Notes under the pieces: model-generated
The model's input: the letters and a program-made list of their open reading frames with translations, nothing else
What the model was told of the DNA's origin: nothing
Databases searched by the model: none
In this document: positions 1-7,955 of the stretch, in pieces
How positions within the stretch are numbered: the first letter of the stretch is position 1
How the letters are laid out: each line of letters begins with the position of its first letter
NCBI GenBank assembly: GCA_964470375.1
Contig: CAYYCP010000001.1
Span: forward strand, 135,769 to 199,768
Length of the DNA: 64,000 bases
From: CAYNQK01 sp964470375
Lineage (GTDB): Bacteria > Spirochaetota > Spirochaetia > Treponematales > JBGSOB01
Direction: 5' to 3'
Position numbers and translations under genes: made by a program

Positions 1-17
1 TTGAGCCATTCGTTCAT
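1..17 (-). CDS. fliF: FliF, flagellar MS-ring protein, first codons only (partial)
   Basis: Only five complete codons lie in the window: an ATG whose complement ends at 17 starts a peptide reading M-N-E-W-L. A GGGAGGGG ribosome binding site sits just upstream, at about 23-30 on the complementary strand. The assignment rests on that start signal and on position: flgB-flgC-fliE is followed by fliF in most flagellated bacteria, and FliF would form the MS ring to which FliE attaches. Nothing of the protein body is visible, so the identity is inferred from context. Confidence 0.5.
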
Positions 18-100
18 TTTTCCCCTCCCAAGTACAAATGAACTTCACCCAGTATGGGCCTATTCCCTTGTTATTTCAATCGATTTTTACTTTTTTCGCC

Positions 101-451
101 TTACCTCCCGGAGCTGACGTCCTTCCAGGCCGCGACAAGGCGGTTGAGCACGGTCTTGGCGATGTTCAGGGCCAGGCTGGCTTCGGCCTGGGCGATAGTC
201 ACGTCGTGGGCGTCCACCGAATCCGGGTCGGTCAGCATGCGTTGGGTGATCTCAGTGGAGGTCTGCTGCTTGGCGTTGACCCCGTCCATGGCCCGGAGCA
301 GGGCCTCCTGGAAGCTGGCCGGTCCGGCCGGGGCCTCATCGGCCGCCAGGCCCGCGGAATTGAGGTGGCGGGCGTCGGAGCGGGCCAGCTTGACGATATC
401 GCCCGTCGGATTCATGGCCTGGGCCATGGTCTTTACAGCCTGGATCGTCAT
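101..451 (-). CDS. fliE: FliE, flagellar hook-basal body adaptor
   Basis: This 116-residue protein has the usual FliE length and the typical C-terminal part, in which a T-D-P-x-S-V-x-x-H-D-V-x-I-A-x-A-E-A-S-L stretch is followed by L-N-I-A-K-T-V-L-N-R-L-V-A-A. FliE joins the MS ring to the proximal rod. The ATG has a strong GGAGGTGA site overlapping the end of flgC, and only 3 bases separate the two genes. It is the third gene of the flgB-flgC-fliE-fliF operon. The start is secure. Confidence 0.95.
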   Translation of the reverse strand: MTIQAVKTMAQAMNPTGDIVKLARSDARHLNSAGLAADEAPAGPASFQEALLRAMDGVNAKQQTSTEITQRMLTDPDSVDAHDVTIAQAEASLALNIAKTVLNRLVAAWKDVSSGR

Positions 452-454
452 GCA

Positions 455-910
455 TCACCTCCCGATCTCGAGAGCCTTAGCGAACATGGCCTTGGAGCCG
501 TTGACTATGGCCGAATTGGCCTCATAGGCCCGCGAGGCCTCCATCATGTCCACCATCTCAGTGACGATGTTGACATTCGGCATGACTACCATGCCGGCGT
601 TGGGACCGGTTTTGATGGCGTCCGGGTGGCTGGGGTCGTAGACCATGCGCCCCGGGCTGGTGTCTTTCTGGATCTCCGAGACGATAACCCCCCGCCCGGC
701 CCCGTTATCCCACTGCTCGGGAATGAAGGGCAGGCGGAAGTAGGGATTGGAGACCCTTGACTTGAGCACCACCCGCGAGCGCTGGTAGGGTCCACCCTCG
801 GGGGTGCGGGTGGTGGAGGCGTTGGCGATATTGTCGGCGATGACGTCGGTCCGGAGGCGTTCCGCGCTCAGGCCGGTGGCGGCTATGCCGATGCTAGTGA
901 AAAGTCCCAT
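455..910 (-). CDS. flgC: FlgC, flagellar proximal rod protein
   Basis: At 151 residues this is full length for FlgC. The N-terminus carries the rod/hook family signature (G-L-x-x-E-R-L-R-T-D-V-I-A-D-N-I-A-N-A), and the C-terminal part has V-N-I-V-T-E-M-V-D-M-M-E-A-S-R-A-Y-E-A-N, which packs into the axial coiled coil. With FlgB and FlgF/G it builds the rod of the periplasmic flagellum. GGAGATAGGGA precedes the ATG. The gene lies 20 bases after flgB and 3 bases before fliE, so the three are co-transcribed. Confidence 0.96.
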   Translation of the reverse strand: MGLFTSIGIAATGLSAERLRTDVIADNIANASTTRTPEGGPYQRSRVVLKSRVSNPYFRLPFIPEQWDNGAGRGVIVSEIQKDTSPGRMVYDPSHPDAIKTGPNAGMVVMPNVNIVTEMVDMMEASRAYEANSAIVNGSKAMFAKALEIGR

Positions 911-930
911 TCCCTATCTCCTTCCCGCGC

Positions 931-1356
931 CTAGCTGCTGCGCAGGACCATGTTGACCTGGCCAAACTCGAAGCTGACGGCCTGAGCCTCCAGGGTGTAC
1001 ATGAGCTGGTTCTCGAGTGAATCCATGAACTCCTGCTCGGCGTCCACGTTATTGCCGTTGTTCTTGGAGGTCGAGAGGTAGTCCAAGGTCCGACGCGGTT
1101 CAACCGCCCGCCAATCCGCCGGGCGGAAAAGGGGGATATGGCGCGGATCGCTAGTAGCCAGCTCCACCTCCGGCCGGTAGGACTCGGAATCCAGGGCCCG
1201 CTTGAGGCTGGACTCGAAGGAGACCTCGCTGCGCTTGAAGTTGGGCACTCCGGCGTTGGCGATGTTATCGGCTATCACCTCACGCCTGAGACTGGCCACG
1301 CTCATGGAGCGGTGCAGGAGGCCTATCGTCTTTCCGAAACTCGTGCTCTCGAACAT
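931..1356 (-). CDS. flgB: FlgB, flagellar proximal rod protein
   Basis: This 141-residue FlgB has the rod-family N-terminal motif R-R-E-V-I-A-D-N-I-A-N-A-G-V-P-N-F-K-R and a C-terminal helix ending in Q-A-V-S-F-E-F-G-Q-V-N-M-V-L-R. It is the first rod subunit after FliE. It is the first gene of the flagellar block after hslU. A GGGAG or GCGAGGA sequence precedes the ATG. The 5' region is occupied almost at once by a 16-bp tandem repeat and an assembly gap, so its promoter cannot be read here. The hslVU genes upstream could also read through. Confidence 0.95.
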   Translation of the reverse strand: MFESTSFGKTIGLLHRSMSVASLRREVIADNIANAGVPNFKRSEVSFESSLKRALDSESYRPEVELATSDPRHIPLFRPADWRAVEPRRTLDYLSTSKNNGNNVDAEQEFMDSLENQLMYTLEAQAVSFEFGQVNMVLRSS

Positions 1357-1369
1357 ATCCTCGCTCTCC

Positions 1370-1600
1370 CGGGGCTTGCCCGTTTCGGGGCTTGCCCGTT
1401 CCGGGGCTTGCCCGTTCCGGGGCTTGCCCGTTCCGGGGCTNNNNNNNNNNNNNNNNNNNNNNNNNNNNNNNNNNNNNNNNNNNNNNNNNNNNNNNNNNNN
1501 NNNNNNNNNNNNNNNNNNNNNNNNNNNNNNNNNNNNNNNNCGGGGCTTGCCCGTTCCGGGGCTTGCCCGTTCCGGGGCTTGCCCGTTCCGGGGCTGCCTC
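1370..1600. repeat. 16-bp GC-rich tandem repeat array upstream of flgB, interrupted by a gap
   Basis: The unit CGGGGCTTGCCCGTTC is repeated head to tail. Full copies start at 1370 (one T variant at its last base), 1386, 1402 and 1418, with a partial copy at 1434. After the gap there are copies at 1541, 1557 and 1573, and a decayed copy from 1589. Each unit can form small hairpins (GGGC-TT-GCCC within a unit, CCCG-TTC-CGGG across units). Sixteen is not a multiple of three, so all frames stay open through the array; that openness explains the long reading frames here and is not evidence of coding. Extent and true copy number are unknown. Confidence 0.9.
1441..1540. other. Assembly gap (100 N)
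   Basis: A run of exactly 100 undetermined bases lies inside the 16-bp repeat array. The unit phase before the gap (starts at 1370 + 16n) and after it (start at 1541) differs by 11 bases, so a real 100-base interval would not keep the array in register. Exactly 100 N is a common placeholder for a gap of unknown size. The repeat is the likely cause of the assembly break. Confidence 0.95.
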
Positions 1601-1704
1601 GTACCGGGGGCTCCGTTCTGTAGCCGGGCGCCCCGTTTTCCGGCGGCACGCCCCTCCCCCGCCTCTAGTATCGGCCCGGCGTGAAGCCGGGTTTAGCGCA
1701 GAAC

Positions 1705-3144
1705 CTACAATATATAGCGCGACAGGTCCTGGCGCTCGAAGAAATCGCGGAAGCGCTCCTCCACATACGCCCTGTCCACCTTCACCGTTTGCCCCTTCAT
1801 GGCCGGGGCGTCGTAGGACAGATCCTCCAGGAGGCGCTCCATAATGGTGTGGAGGCGGCGGGCCCCGATGTTCTCGTTGCGCGCGTTCACCTCCTGGGCT
1901 ATCTCGGCGATGCGGTTCACAGCCTCCGGAACGATCTCCAGTTCGAGGCCCTCGGTCCTGAGGAGCTCCACATACTGGCGGGTCAGGGCGTTTTCCGGCT
2001 CGGTTAAAATGCGCACAAAATCACTGGCGGCCAAAGGCTCCAGCTCCACCCGGATAGGGAAGCGCCCCTGCAGCTCGGGAATCAGATCCTGGGGCTTGGA
2101 GACGTTGAAGGCCCCGGCGGCGATGAAAAGGATGTGGGAGGTGTCCACGGCCCCGTACTTGGTGTTGACTGTGCTGCCCTCCACGATGGGCAGGATGTCG
2201 CGCTGGACGCCCTCGCGCGATACGTCCGCCCCGCCGGCCCCGCGCCCCTCGCGGTTGGCTATCTTATCGATCTCGTCGATGAAGACGATGCCCATTTCCT
2301 CCACCCGCCGGCGGGCCTCCTCGGCCACCCTGTCATGGTCTATGAGCTTGTCCATCTCCTCCGCCAGCAGGGCCTTGCGGGCCTCGGCCACGGTCATGGT
2401 CTTCTTCTTGCGCTTGCCGCCCAGAAGGTTGGCCAGGCCGGAGAAGTTCATCTCCATCTCCTCGCTGGCACCGCCTGAGAAGATCTCGATGGCCGGAGGC
2501 GTGGCCGCCGGGCTCAGGGTGACCTCGATCCGCCGCTCCTCCAGGGCTCCCTCGGCCAGCATCAGGCGGAAGCGTTCGCGCAGGGCTTCACCCCCGGCCG
2601 CCCCTCCGCCCTCCTCAGGGCGATGTCCAGCCTCGGCCTCCGGGGCCTGGGGTCGCCGACCCGAGAGGAGTTCGGCAAGGGAGGCCAGGGGGCGGGGAGC
2701 TTCCTCGGAGGGCCTTGAGCCTGGCACCAGGGCGTCCAGGATGAGCTCGTCGACGCGCTTGACGGCCGCCTCGCGCACCTGGGCGCGCATTTCCTGGCGG
2801 ACCATGGTGTAGCCGGCCGTCATAAGGTCCCGGATCATGGACTCCACGTCCCGGCCGACGTAGCCCACCTCGGTGTACTTGGTGGCCTCAACCTTGACGA
2901 AGGGCGCCCCGCACAGTTTGGCCAGGCGACGGGCTATCTCTGTCTTGCCCACCCCGGTGGGGCCGATCATGAGGATGTTCTTGGGCGAGACCTCGTCGCG
3001 CATGGATTCGGGCAGGAGGCGCCGACGCATGCGGTTGCGCAGGGCCACCGCCACGGCCCGCTTGGCCTTATCCTGGCCGACGATATAACGGTCCAGCTCG
3101 GCCACTATCTCGCGCGGGGTCATCGTGTCCATGGGCCCGGCCAT
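1705..3144 (-). CDS. hslU: HslU, ATPase subunit of the HslUV protease
   Basis: A 479-residue AAA+ unfoldase that feeds substrates to HslV. The start region M-T-P-R-E-I-V-A-E-L-D-R-Y-I-V-G-Q is typical. Walker A is G-P-T-G-V-G-K-T at about 61-68 and Walker B contains V-F-I-D-E-I-D-K-I. A variable I-domain occupies roughly residues 110-240, and the tail ends in L-S-R-Y-I-L, the segment that docks into HslV. I chose the ATG whose TGATG overlaps the hslV stop, with GGAGGAG 5 bases upstream; the longer frame reaching 3186 lies inside hslV. About 350 bases of repeat and gap separate its end from flgB. Confidence 0.96.
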   Translation of the reverse strand: MAGPMDTMTPREIVAELDRYIVGQDKAKRAVAVALRNRMRRRLLPESMRDEVSPKNILMIGPTGVGKTEIARRLAKLCGAPFVKVEATKYTEVGYVGRDVESMIRDLMTAGYTMVRQEMRAQVREAAVKRVDELILDALVPGSRPSEEAPRPLASLAELLSGRRPQAPEAEAGHRPEEGGGAAGGEALRERFRLMLAEGALEERRIEVTLSPAATPPAIEIFSGGASEEMEMNFSGLANLLGGKRKKKTMTVAEARKALLAEEMDKLIDHDRVAEEARRRVEEMGIVFIDEIDKIANREGRGAGGADVSREGVQRDILPIVEGSTVNTKYGAVDTSHILFIAAGAFNVSKPQDLIPELQGRFPIRVELEPLAASDFVRILTEPENALTRQYVELLRTEGLELEIVPEAVNRIAEIAQEVNARNENIGARRLHTIMERLLEDLSYDAPAMKGQTVKVDRAYVEERFRDFFERQDLSRYIL

Positions 3145-3677
3145 CACAGCTCCTCCACGACGATTTTGTCGTTTGTGTAGATGCAAATTCCCGAGGCGAT
3201 GAGGAGGGCTCGCCGGGCCACCTCGGCCGCGGAGAGCTGAGCCCCCGAGTCCAGGTAGGCCAGGGCCGCGGCTTGGGCGAAGGAGCCCCCCGAACCGATG
3301 GCTACGGCCGCCTCGGCCGGCTCGATCACATCGCCCGAGCCGGACAAGAGAAAGGTGCGCGCGCTGTCAGCCACCAGCAGCATGGCCTCAAGCCGCCTGA
3401 GCAGGCGGTCGGTGCGCCAGTCCTTGGCCAGCTCCACGGCCGAGCGGGTCAGGTCCCCGGAATACTCCTTGAGCTTGGCCTCGAAGCGCTCGAACAACGT
3501 GAATGCGTCGGCGGTGGCCCCGGCGAAGCCGGCCAGGACGCGGCCCTCGTGCATCAGGCGTACCTTGCGGGCGTTGCTCTTCATGACCGTATTCCCCAGG
3601 GTCACCTGCCCGTCTCCGGCCATGGCCGTGCGCCCGAGTGTGCGCACGCACAGCACCGTGGTTCCGCGCATCGTCAT
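3144..3677 (-). CDS. hslV: HslV, proteolytic subunit of the HslUV protease
   Basis: The product is 177 residues. The threonine nucleophile lies in R-G-T-T-V-L-C-V, close to the N-terminus and exposed after processing. It is followed by the family blocks A-G-D-G-Q-V-T-L-G-N-T-V-M-K and A-V-A-I-G-S-G-G. HslV forms the double hexameric peptidase of HslUV. The chosen ATG (Met-Thr-Met-Arg-Gly) has AGGGAGGA at good spacing just after the xerC stop. An in-frame ATG 21 bases earlier lies inside xerC and has no such site. The stop overlaps the hslU start. Confidence 0.95.
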   Translation of the reverse strand: MTMRGTTVLCVRTLGRTAMAGDGQVTLGNTVMKSNARKVRLMHEGRVLAGFAGATADAFTLFERFEAKLKEYSGDLTRSAVELAKDWRTDRLLRRLEAMLLVADSARTFLLSGSGDVIEPAEAAVAIGSGGSFAQAAALAYLDSGAQLSAAEVARRALLIASGICIYTNDKIVVEEL

Positions 3678-3690
3678 CGCTTCCTCCCTT

Positions 3691-4578
3691 TCAGGCATGG
3701 GGATGGGCCTCCCCGTACACCTTGCGCAGGCGCTCCAGGCTGACGTGGGTGTAGACCTGGGTGGTCGAGACGCTGGAGTGGCCCAGGAGTTCCTGCACCA
3801 GGCGGATGTCGGCGCCGCGGTCCATGAGGTGGGTGGCGAAGCTGTGCCGGAAAATGTGCGGATGCACCTTCTTGGCCTGGGCGGAGGCTGCGGCCCAGCG
3901 CCAGACGATGTAGGCCGCTCCGCGGTCCGAAAGCGGCCGCCCTCGCTGGCTCAGGAAAACACGCTCCGAGGTGCCTCCGGCCCTCAGCCTGACCGCCCGC
4001 AAGGGCAGGTATTCGCGCATGGACGCCACGGCCTTTGAGTTCAAGAAGACGATGCGCTCCTTTGAGCCCTTGCCCATGACCCTCGCCTCGCCGCGCTCCA
4101 GGTCCAGGGCCCGCATCTCCAGGCCAGTAACCTCGGACAGGCGGCATCCCGTCGAGTAGAAAAACTCCAACAAGGCCCTGTCCCTCGCGGGGGCGAAGCC
4201 CTCGCCCCGAGGCAGCTCCACGAAAGCGGCGGCCTCGTCCTCGAAGAGGAATTCCGGCAGGCGCCGAGGGGCCTTGAGGGAGCGCAGGCCCTCGCAGGGA
4301 TCGCTGCCGATCAGGCCTTGGTCCAGGCAATAGGCGAAGAAGCCGCGCAGCCCGGAAAGCATGCGGTTGACCGATGACTCGGAATAGCCCTTCTGGGACA
4401 GCCAGGCTACGAAGCCGCGCAGGTCGTCACGGCTGACCGCCCCTGTCGGCGGATCGCCGGCGAAGGCGGCGAAGCGCTCCATGTCCTCGCGGTAGGAGCG
4501 GACTGTACGCGGGGAGAGGCCGCGCACCCCTTCAAGGTAAGTCAAGTATTCCTCAAGCCTTTCCAGCATCTTCGTCAT
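3691..4578 (-). CDS. xerC: XerC/CodV-type tyrosine recombinase
   Basis: A 295-residue tyrosine recombinase with a SAM-like N-terminal core-binding domain (L-S-P-R-T-V-R-S-Y-R-E-D-M). All catalytic residues are visible: Arg in G-C-R-L-S-E-V, Lys in M-G-K-G-S-K-E-R, H-I-F-R-H-S-F-A-T-H, L-L-G-H-S-S-V-S-T-T-Q and the nucleophile Tyr in V-Y-T-H-V. It would act with XerD at dif to resolve chromosome dimers. The name follows its place between topA and hslV, where Bacillus has codV. The start overlaps the end of topA by 26 bases; ATGs at 4599 and 4569 are alternatives and none has a strong Shine-Dalgarno site. Confidence 0.9.
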   Translation of the reverse strand: MTKMLERLEEYLTYLEGVRGLSPRTVRSYREDMERFAAFAGDPPTGAVSRDDLRGFVAWLSQKGYSESSVNRMLSGLRGFFAYCLDQGLIGSDPCEGLRSLKAPRRLPEFLFEDEAAAFVELPRGEGFAPARDRALLEFFYSTGCRLSEVTGLEMRALDLERGEARVMGKGSKERIVFLNSKAVASMREYLPLRAVRLRAGGTSERVFLSQRGRPLSDRGAAYIVWRWAAASAQAKKVHPHIFRHSFATHLMDRGADIRLVQELLGHSSVSTTQVYTHVSLERLRKVYGEAHPHA

Positions 4579-6982
4579 CCGCCGAATGTAGATAATCACA
4601 GTCCGGATTGATGCAGGCCTTGTGCGGACCGTTGCGCTTATCGTACTTCTCCACCAGCATCTGGCCGCACTTGGGGCAGCTCATGCGAGTGGGCTTCGAA
4701 TGCGTGATGAAGTCGCACTCGGGATAGCGCGAGCAGCCGTAGAATTCGCCGCCCCGCCCTGTCTGTTTGCGCCGCGATACTATTTCGCCGTCGCAGCCCG
4801 GGCGCGGGCACTTGCCCAGGGGTATGGAGCGGGTGTTGCGGCAGGCCGGGAAGCCGGTACAGGCCAGGAAGAATCCGAAGCGCCCTAGCTTCTTGACCAT
4901 GGGCAGGCCGCACTTCTCGCACACGATGTCGGTCTTCTCGTCCAGGCTGCCGCGCACGGACTCGATGCTGGACATGACCCTCTCGACCTTCTCGTGGAAG
5001 GGCCCGTAGAAGCCGCGGATGGCTTCCACCCAGCTGCGGGCGCCCTCCTCCACCTCGTCCAGCTCCTTCTCCATCTCGGCGGTGAAGCCGTAGTCCAGTA
5101 CGTCCGAGAAGGACTCCACCAGCATGTCGTTGATCATCCGGCCCAGGGTGGTGGGCACCAGCTGACGATTCTCGCGGTTGACGTAGTAGCGTTCCAGGAT
5201 GACCGAGATGGTGGGCGCGTAGGTGGAGGGCCGTCCGATGCCCAGATCCTCCAGGGCCTTGATGATGGAGGCGTCGGTGTAGCGCGAGGGTCCCTGAGTG
5301 AAGTGCTGTTCGGGGCGGAAGCGTTCGGGCTTGAGTTCCTCGCCTATGTGCATCTCGGGGAGGATCAGCTCGCGGTCCTCCTTGGACTGCGAGAGCTTGA
5401 GGACCTTGAAGAAACCCTTCTCCACCACCCGGGTCGCCGAGACCCGGAAGACGGCCTCGCCGGCCCGGATGTCGACGCTAGTAGTGCGGGTCTTGGCCGG
5501 TCCCATCTGGCTGGCCATGAAGCGCTCCCAGACCAAGGTGTACAGCTTGAGCTGCTCCTTGCTTAGGAAGCCCTGCACCTTGTCAGGGCTGTATTCCATT
5601 ATGGTAGGCCGAATAGCCTCGTGGGCGTCCTGGGCCTTGCCGCCGGATTCGTACCTGTTCGGCTCCGCCGGAAGCTCGGCCGGGAAATGCTCGGCGATGT
5701 AGGCGCGCGCCTCGTCCTGGGCTTGGACGGACACGCGCACGGAATCCGTGCGCATGTAGGTGATCAGGCCTATGCGAGTGCTGCCTATGGCCACGCCCTC
5801 GTAGAGCTGCTGGGCCACCTGCATGGTCTTCTTGGAGGTGAAGCCCAGGCGGTTGGCGGCGGCCTGTTGGAGCTTGGATGTAGTGAAGGGCGGCTTGGGC
5901 CTGAGGGTCTTGTCCTGCTCGCGCAAGTCGTCCACCACGCAGGCGGCCGAGCCTATGCGGGCCACCACCTCATCGGCATCCTTCTGGTTCTTGAGGGCCG
6001 GCTTCTGCCCAGCCAAGGACACCAGCTCGGCGCTGAAGGCGTGGCGGCCCTTTCGGAAATCGACCGACAAGGTCCAGTACTCCTCGGGTATGAAGTTCTG
6101 GACCTCATCCTCGCGCTCGCAGATCAGGCGCAGGGCCACCGACTGCACGCGACCGGCCGACAAGCCGTTCTTGACCTTTTTCCATAGAAGGGGCGATAGG
6201 TTGTATCCGACTAAGCGGTCGAGCACGCGGCGCGCCTTCTGGGCATCCACGAGGGACTCGTCCACCTCGCGAGGGGCCTTGACCGACTCGCGGATGGCGT
6301 GGGGCGTTATCTCGTTGAAAACGATGCGCTTCACCGGCAAATCGGGGTTGCGCGCCAGGATGGCCTTCTTCAAGTGGTAGGCTATGGCCTCGCCTTCGCG
6401 GTCGTTATCCGACGCCAGGAAGACGGCCTTGGCCTTCTTGGCCGCCTTGCGCAGCTCGTTGAGGAGCTTGGCCTTGCCCCGGATAGTCATGTATTCGGGC
6501 TCGAAGTCCTTTTCCACGTCGATGCCCAGGCGCGATTTAGGCAGGTCGATCAGATGGCCCATGGAGGCCATCACCGCATAGCCAGAGCCCAGGTACTTCT
6601 CGATAGTCCTGGCCTTGGCCGGGGATTCCACGATCACCAGGGACTTGCGCTTGGAGGCGCCGGCCTTGGATTTGGCGACCGGTACGCCGGCCTTGGCTTG
6701 GGGCGCCTCGGAGGCCGGTGCGGATGGAGATTTCCTGGCCACGGATTTCTTGACCGGCGCCTTCTTGGATGCCGCCTTCTTCGCGGGCGCTTTTCCTGCC
6801 GGGGCATCCTCGGCAGCGGCCTTCCCCGCAACCGACTTCTTCGCGGCGATTTTTCTGGCCGCCGCCTTCTTCGCGGGCGCCTTCTCGGCGGAGGTCTTCC
6901 TGCCCTGGGCCTTCCTCGGGGCCGCTTCCTTCCCGGCCTCTTCCGCTCCGGCCGCGCCCTGGGCGCTCTTCTGCTCGCTCAT
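4553..6982 (-). CDS. topA: DNA topoisomerase I with a histone H1-like N-terminal tail
   Basis: An 809-residue type IA topoisomerase that relaxes negative supercoils. The Toprim domain starts near residue 115 (K-S-L-V-I-V-E-S-P-A-K-A-R-T-I). The active-site Tyr is in G-L-I-T-Y-M-R-T-D-S. Three C-terminal four-cysteine zinc ribbons are present (C-E-K-C, C-P-R-P-G-C, C-P-K-C with paired cysteines). The first ~110 residues are an unusual Lys/Ala/Pro-rich tail with repeated A-P-A-K-K-A-A units. I took the Met-Ser-Glu-Gln start; an ATG nine codons earlier (7009) overlaps dprA and is equally possible. Confidence 0.95.
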   Translation of the reverse strand: MSEQKSAQGAAGAEEAGKEAAPRKAQGRKTSAEKAPAKKAAARKIAAKKSVAGKAAAEDAPAGKAPAKKAASKKAPVKKSVARKSPSAPASEAPQAKAGVPVAKSKAGASKRKSLVIVESPAKARTIEKYLGSGYAVMASMGHLIDLPKSRLGIDVEKDFEPEYMTIRGKAKLLNELRKAAKKAKAVFLASDNDREGEAIAYHLKKAILARNPDLPVKRIVFNEITPHAIRESVKAPREVDESLVDAQKARRVLDRLVGYNLSPLLWKKVKNGLSAGRVQSVALRLICEREDEVQNFIPEEYWTLSVDFRKGRHAFSAELVSLAGQKPALKNQKDADEVVARIGSAACVVDDLREQDKTLRPKPPFTTSKLQQAAANRLGFTSKKTMQVAQQLYEGVAIGSTRIGLITYMRTDSVRVSVQAQDEARAYIAEHFPAELPAEPNRYESGGKAQDAHEAIRPTIMEYSPDKVQGFLSKEQLKLYTLVWERFMASQMGPAKTRTTSVDIRAGEAVFRVSATRVVEKGFFKVLKLSQSKEDRELILPEMHIGEELKPERFRPEQHFTQGPSRYTDASIIKALEDLGIGRPSTYAPTISVILERYYVNRENRQLVPTTLGRMINDMLVESFSDVLDYGFTAEMEKELDEVEEGARSWVEAIRGFYGPFHEKVERVMSSIESVRGSLDEKTDIVCEKCGLPMVKKLGRFGFFLACTGFPACRNTRSIPLGKCPRPGCDGEIVSRRKQTGRGGEFYGCSRYPECDFITHSKPTRMSCPKCGQMLVEKYDKRNGPHKACINPDCDYLHSADDEDAGKA

Positions 6983-7001
6983 ATCCCCATCCGCCTTTCC
7001 A

Positions 7002-7955
7002 TCACGCATTTCCCCGCCATATTTCCACTAATTCGGCCGCTGAGGATAGCCTCGCAGCGCCCTGCTCAGCCAGGGCCGCTGACCCCAGACCGCGCTGACC
7101 ACGGCAGCCTGCCTCCAGGACTAAAAGATCGCGCCCCTGGTCCAGGGCGTAGTCCGCGGTGATCAAGGCCCCCGAGCGCTCGGGGGCCTGGGCCCCCACC
7201 CCGCTCCGGGACAGCCCCGAGATGATGCGATTGCGCTCGGGGAAACGATGCCGGAGCGGCTCCCGCCCGGGCGGATACTCGGAGACGACCGCCCCGCCGC
7301 ATTCCACGATGCGCGACGCCAGGCGGGCGTTCGAGCGCGGATAGACCTCGTCGATGCCGCAGCCCAGGACGGCCACCGTAGGACCGCCGCCCTCCAGAGC
7401 CCCCTCGTGCGCCGAGCGGTCGATGCCCCGGGCCAGGCCTGACACCACAGGCACGCCGGCCAGGCCCAGCTCCCGGGCCAGGGAGCGCGCCTGGGCGCAG
7501 GCCGGCATGTCCGGGTCGCGGGTGCCGACGATGGCCACGCAGGGCAGGCAGGAATCAGGCAGGCGGCCGCGCACGAACAGGGCGAAGGGCGGGTCCGCGA
7601 TCTCGCGCAGTTGGGGCGGATAGTCCGGATCCGAATGGCGCAGGAAGCCTATCCCGCGCGCGCGCAGGAAGGCCAGACAACGCTCGGCCTCACGGGCAGC
7701 CGCGGTTGGGTCGAAGGCCGCCCGGGGCATGGTCCGGCCGATGGCCAATTCCGCGTCGGTACGCGAAAGTACGGAAAATTCCTCGAGCGAGTCAAGGGAC
7801 TCGGCCAGGCGCCGGCGCTCGCCGGCCCGTAGAGAGTCCAGACAGGCGATGGCCAGGTCCAGAAGGAGGCGTCCTGTATCCTCAGTCCGACCTGCCCGAT
7901 AGTCCTGGCGGGGCTCGCGGAGATCGAGGCCGGCCCCGCCCCCGACCGCGTTCAT
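7002..7955 (-). CDS. dprA: DprA/Smf, DNA-processing protein
   Basis: A 317-residue protein with the Rossmann-like DprA core: V-A-I-V-G-T-R-D, then V-V-S-G-L-A-R-G-I-D-R-S-A-H, A-V-L-G-C-G-I-D-E-V-Y-P, and F-P-E-R-N-R-I-I-S-G-L-S. DprA protects incoming single-stranded DNA and loads RecA in transformable bacteria; in non-competent species its role is unclear. The segment after I-I-S-G-L-S reads S-G-V-G-A-Q-A-P-E-R-S-G-A-L-I-T, a slight variation of the usual G-V-L-V-V-E-A. The ATG overlaps the stop of the upstream lipoprotein (ATGA). It precedes topA, a common pairing. Confidence 0.94.
   Translation of the reverse strand: MNAVGGGAGLDLREPRQDYRAGRTEDTGRLLLDLAIACLDSLRAGERRRLAESLDSLEEFSVLSRTDAELAIGRTMPRAAFDPTAAAREAERCLAFLRARGIGFLRHSDPDYPPQLREIADPPFALFVRGRLPDSCLPCVAIVGTRDPDMPACAQARSLARELGLAGVPVVSGLARGIDRSAHEGALEGGGPTVAVLGCGIDEVYPRSNARLASRIVECGGAVVSEYPPGREPLRHRFPERNRIISGLSRSGVGAQAPERSGALITADYALDQGRDLLVLEAGCRGQRGLGSAALAEQGAARLSSAAELVEIWRGNA

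Noticed and set aside
1138..1844. Several long frames through the repeat array encoding Gly/Leu/Ala/Arg/Pro-rich repeats on both strands
   Set aside because: A 16-bp repeat without stops is open in every frame; the frames cross the N run and have no start signals. They are products of the repeat.
3677..3698. Upstream hslV start at 3698
   Set aside because: It lies within xerC and has no SD; the ATG at 3677 has AGGGAGGA and gives the usual position for the catalytic Thr.
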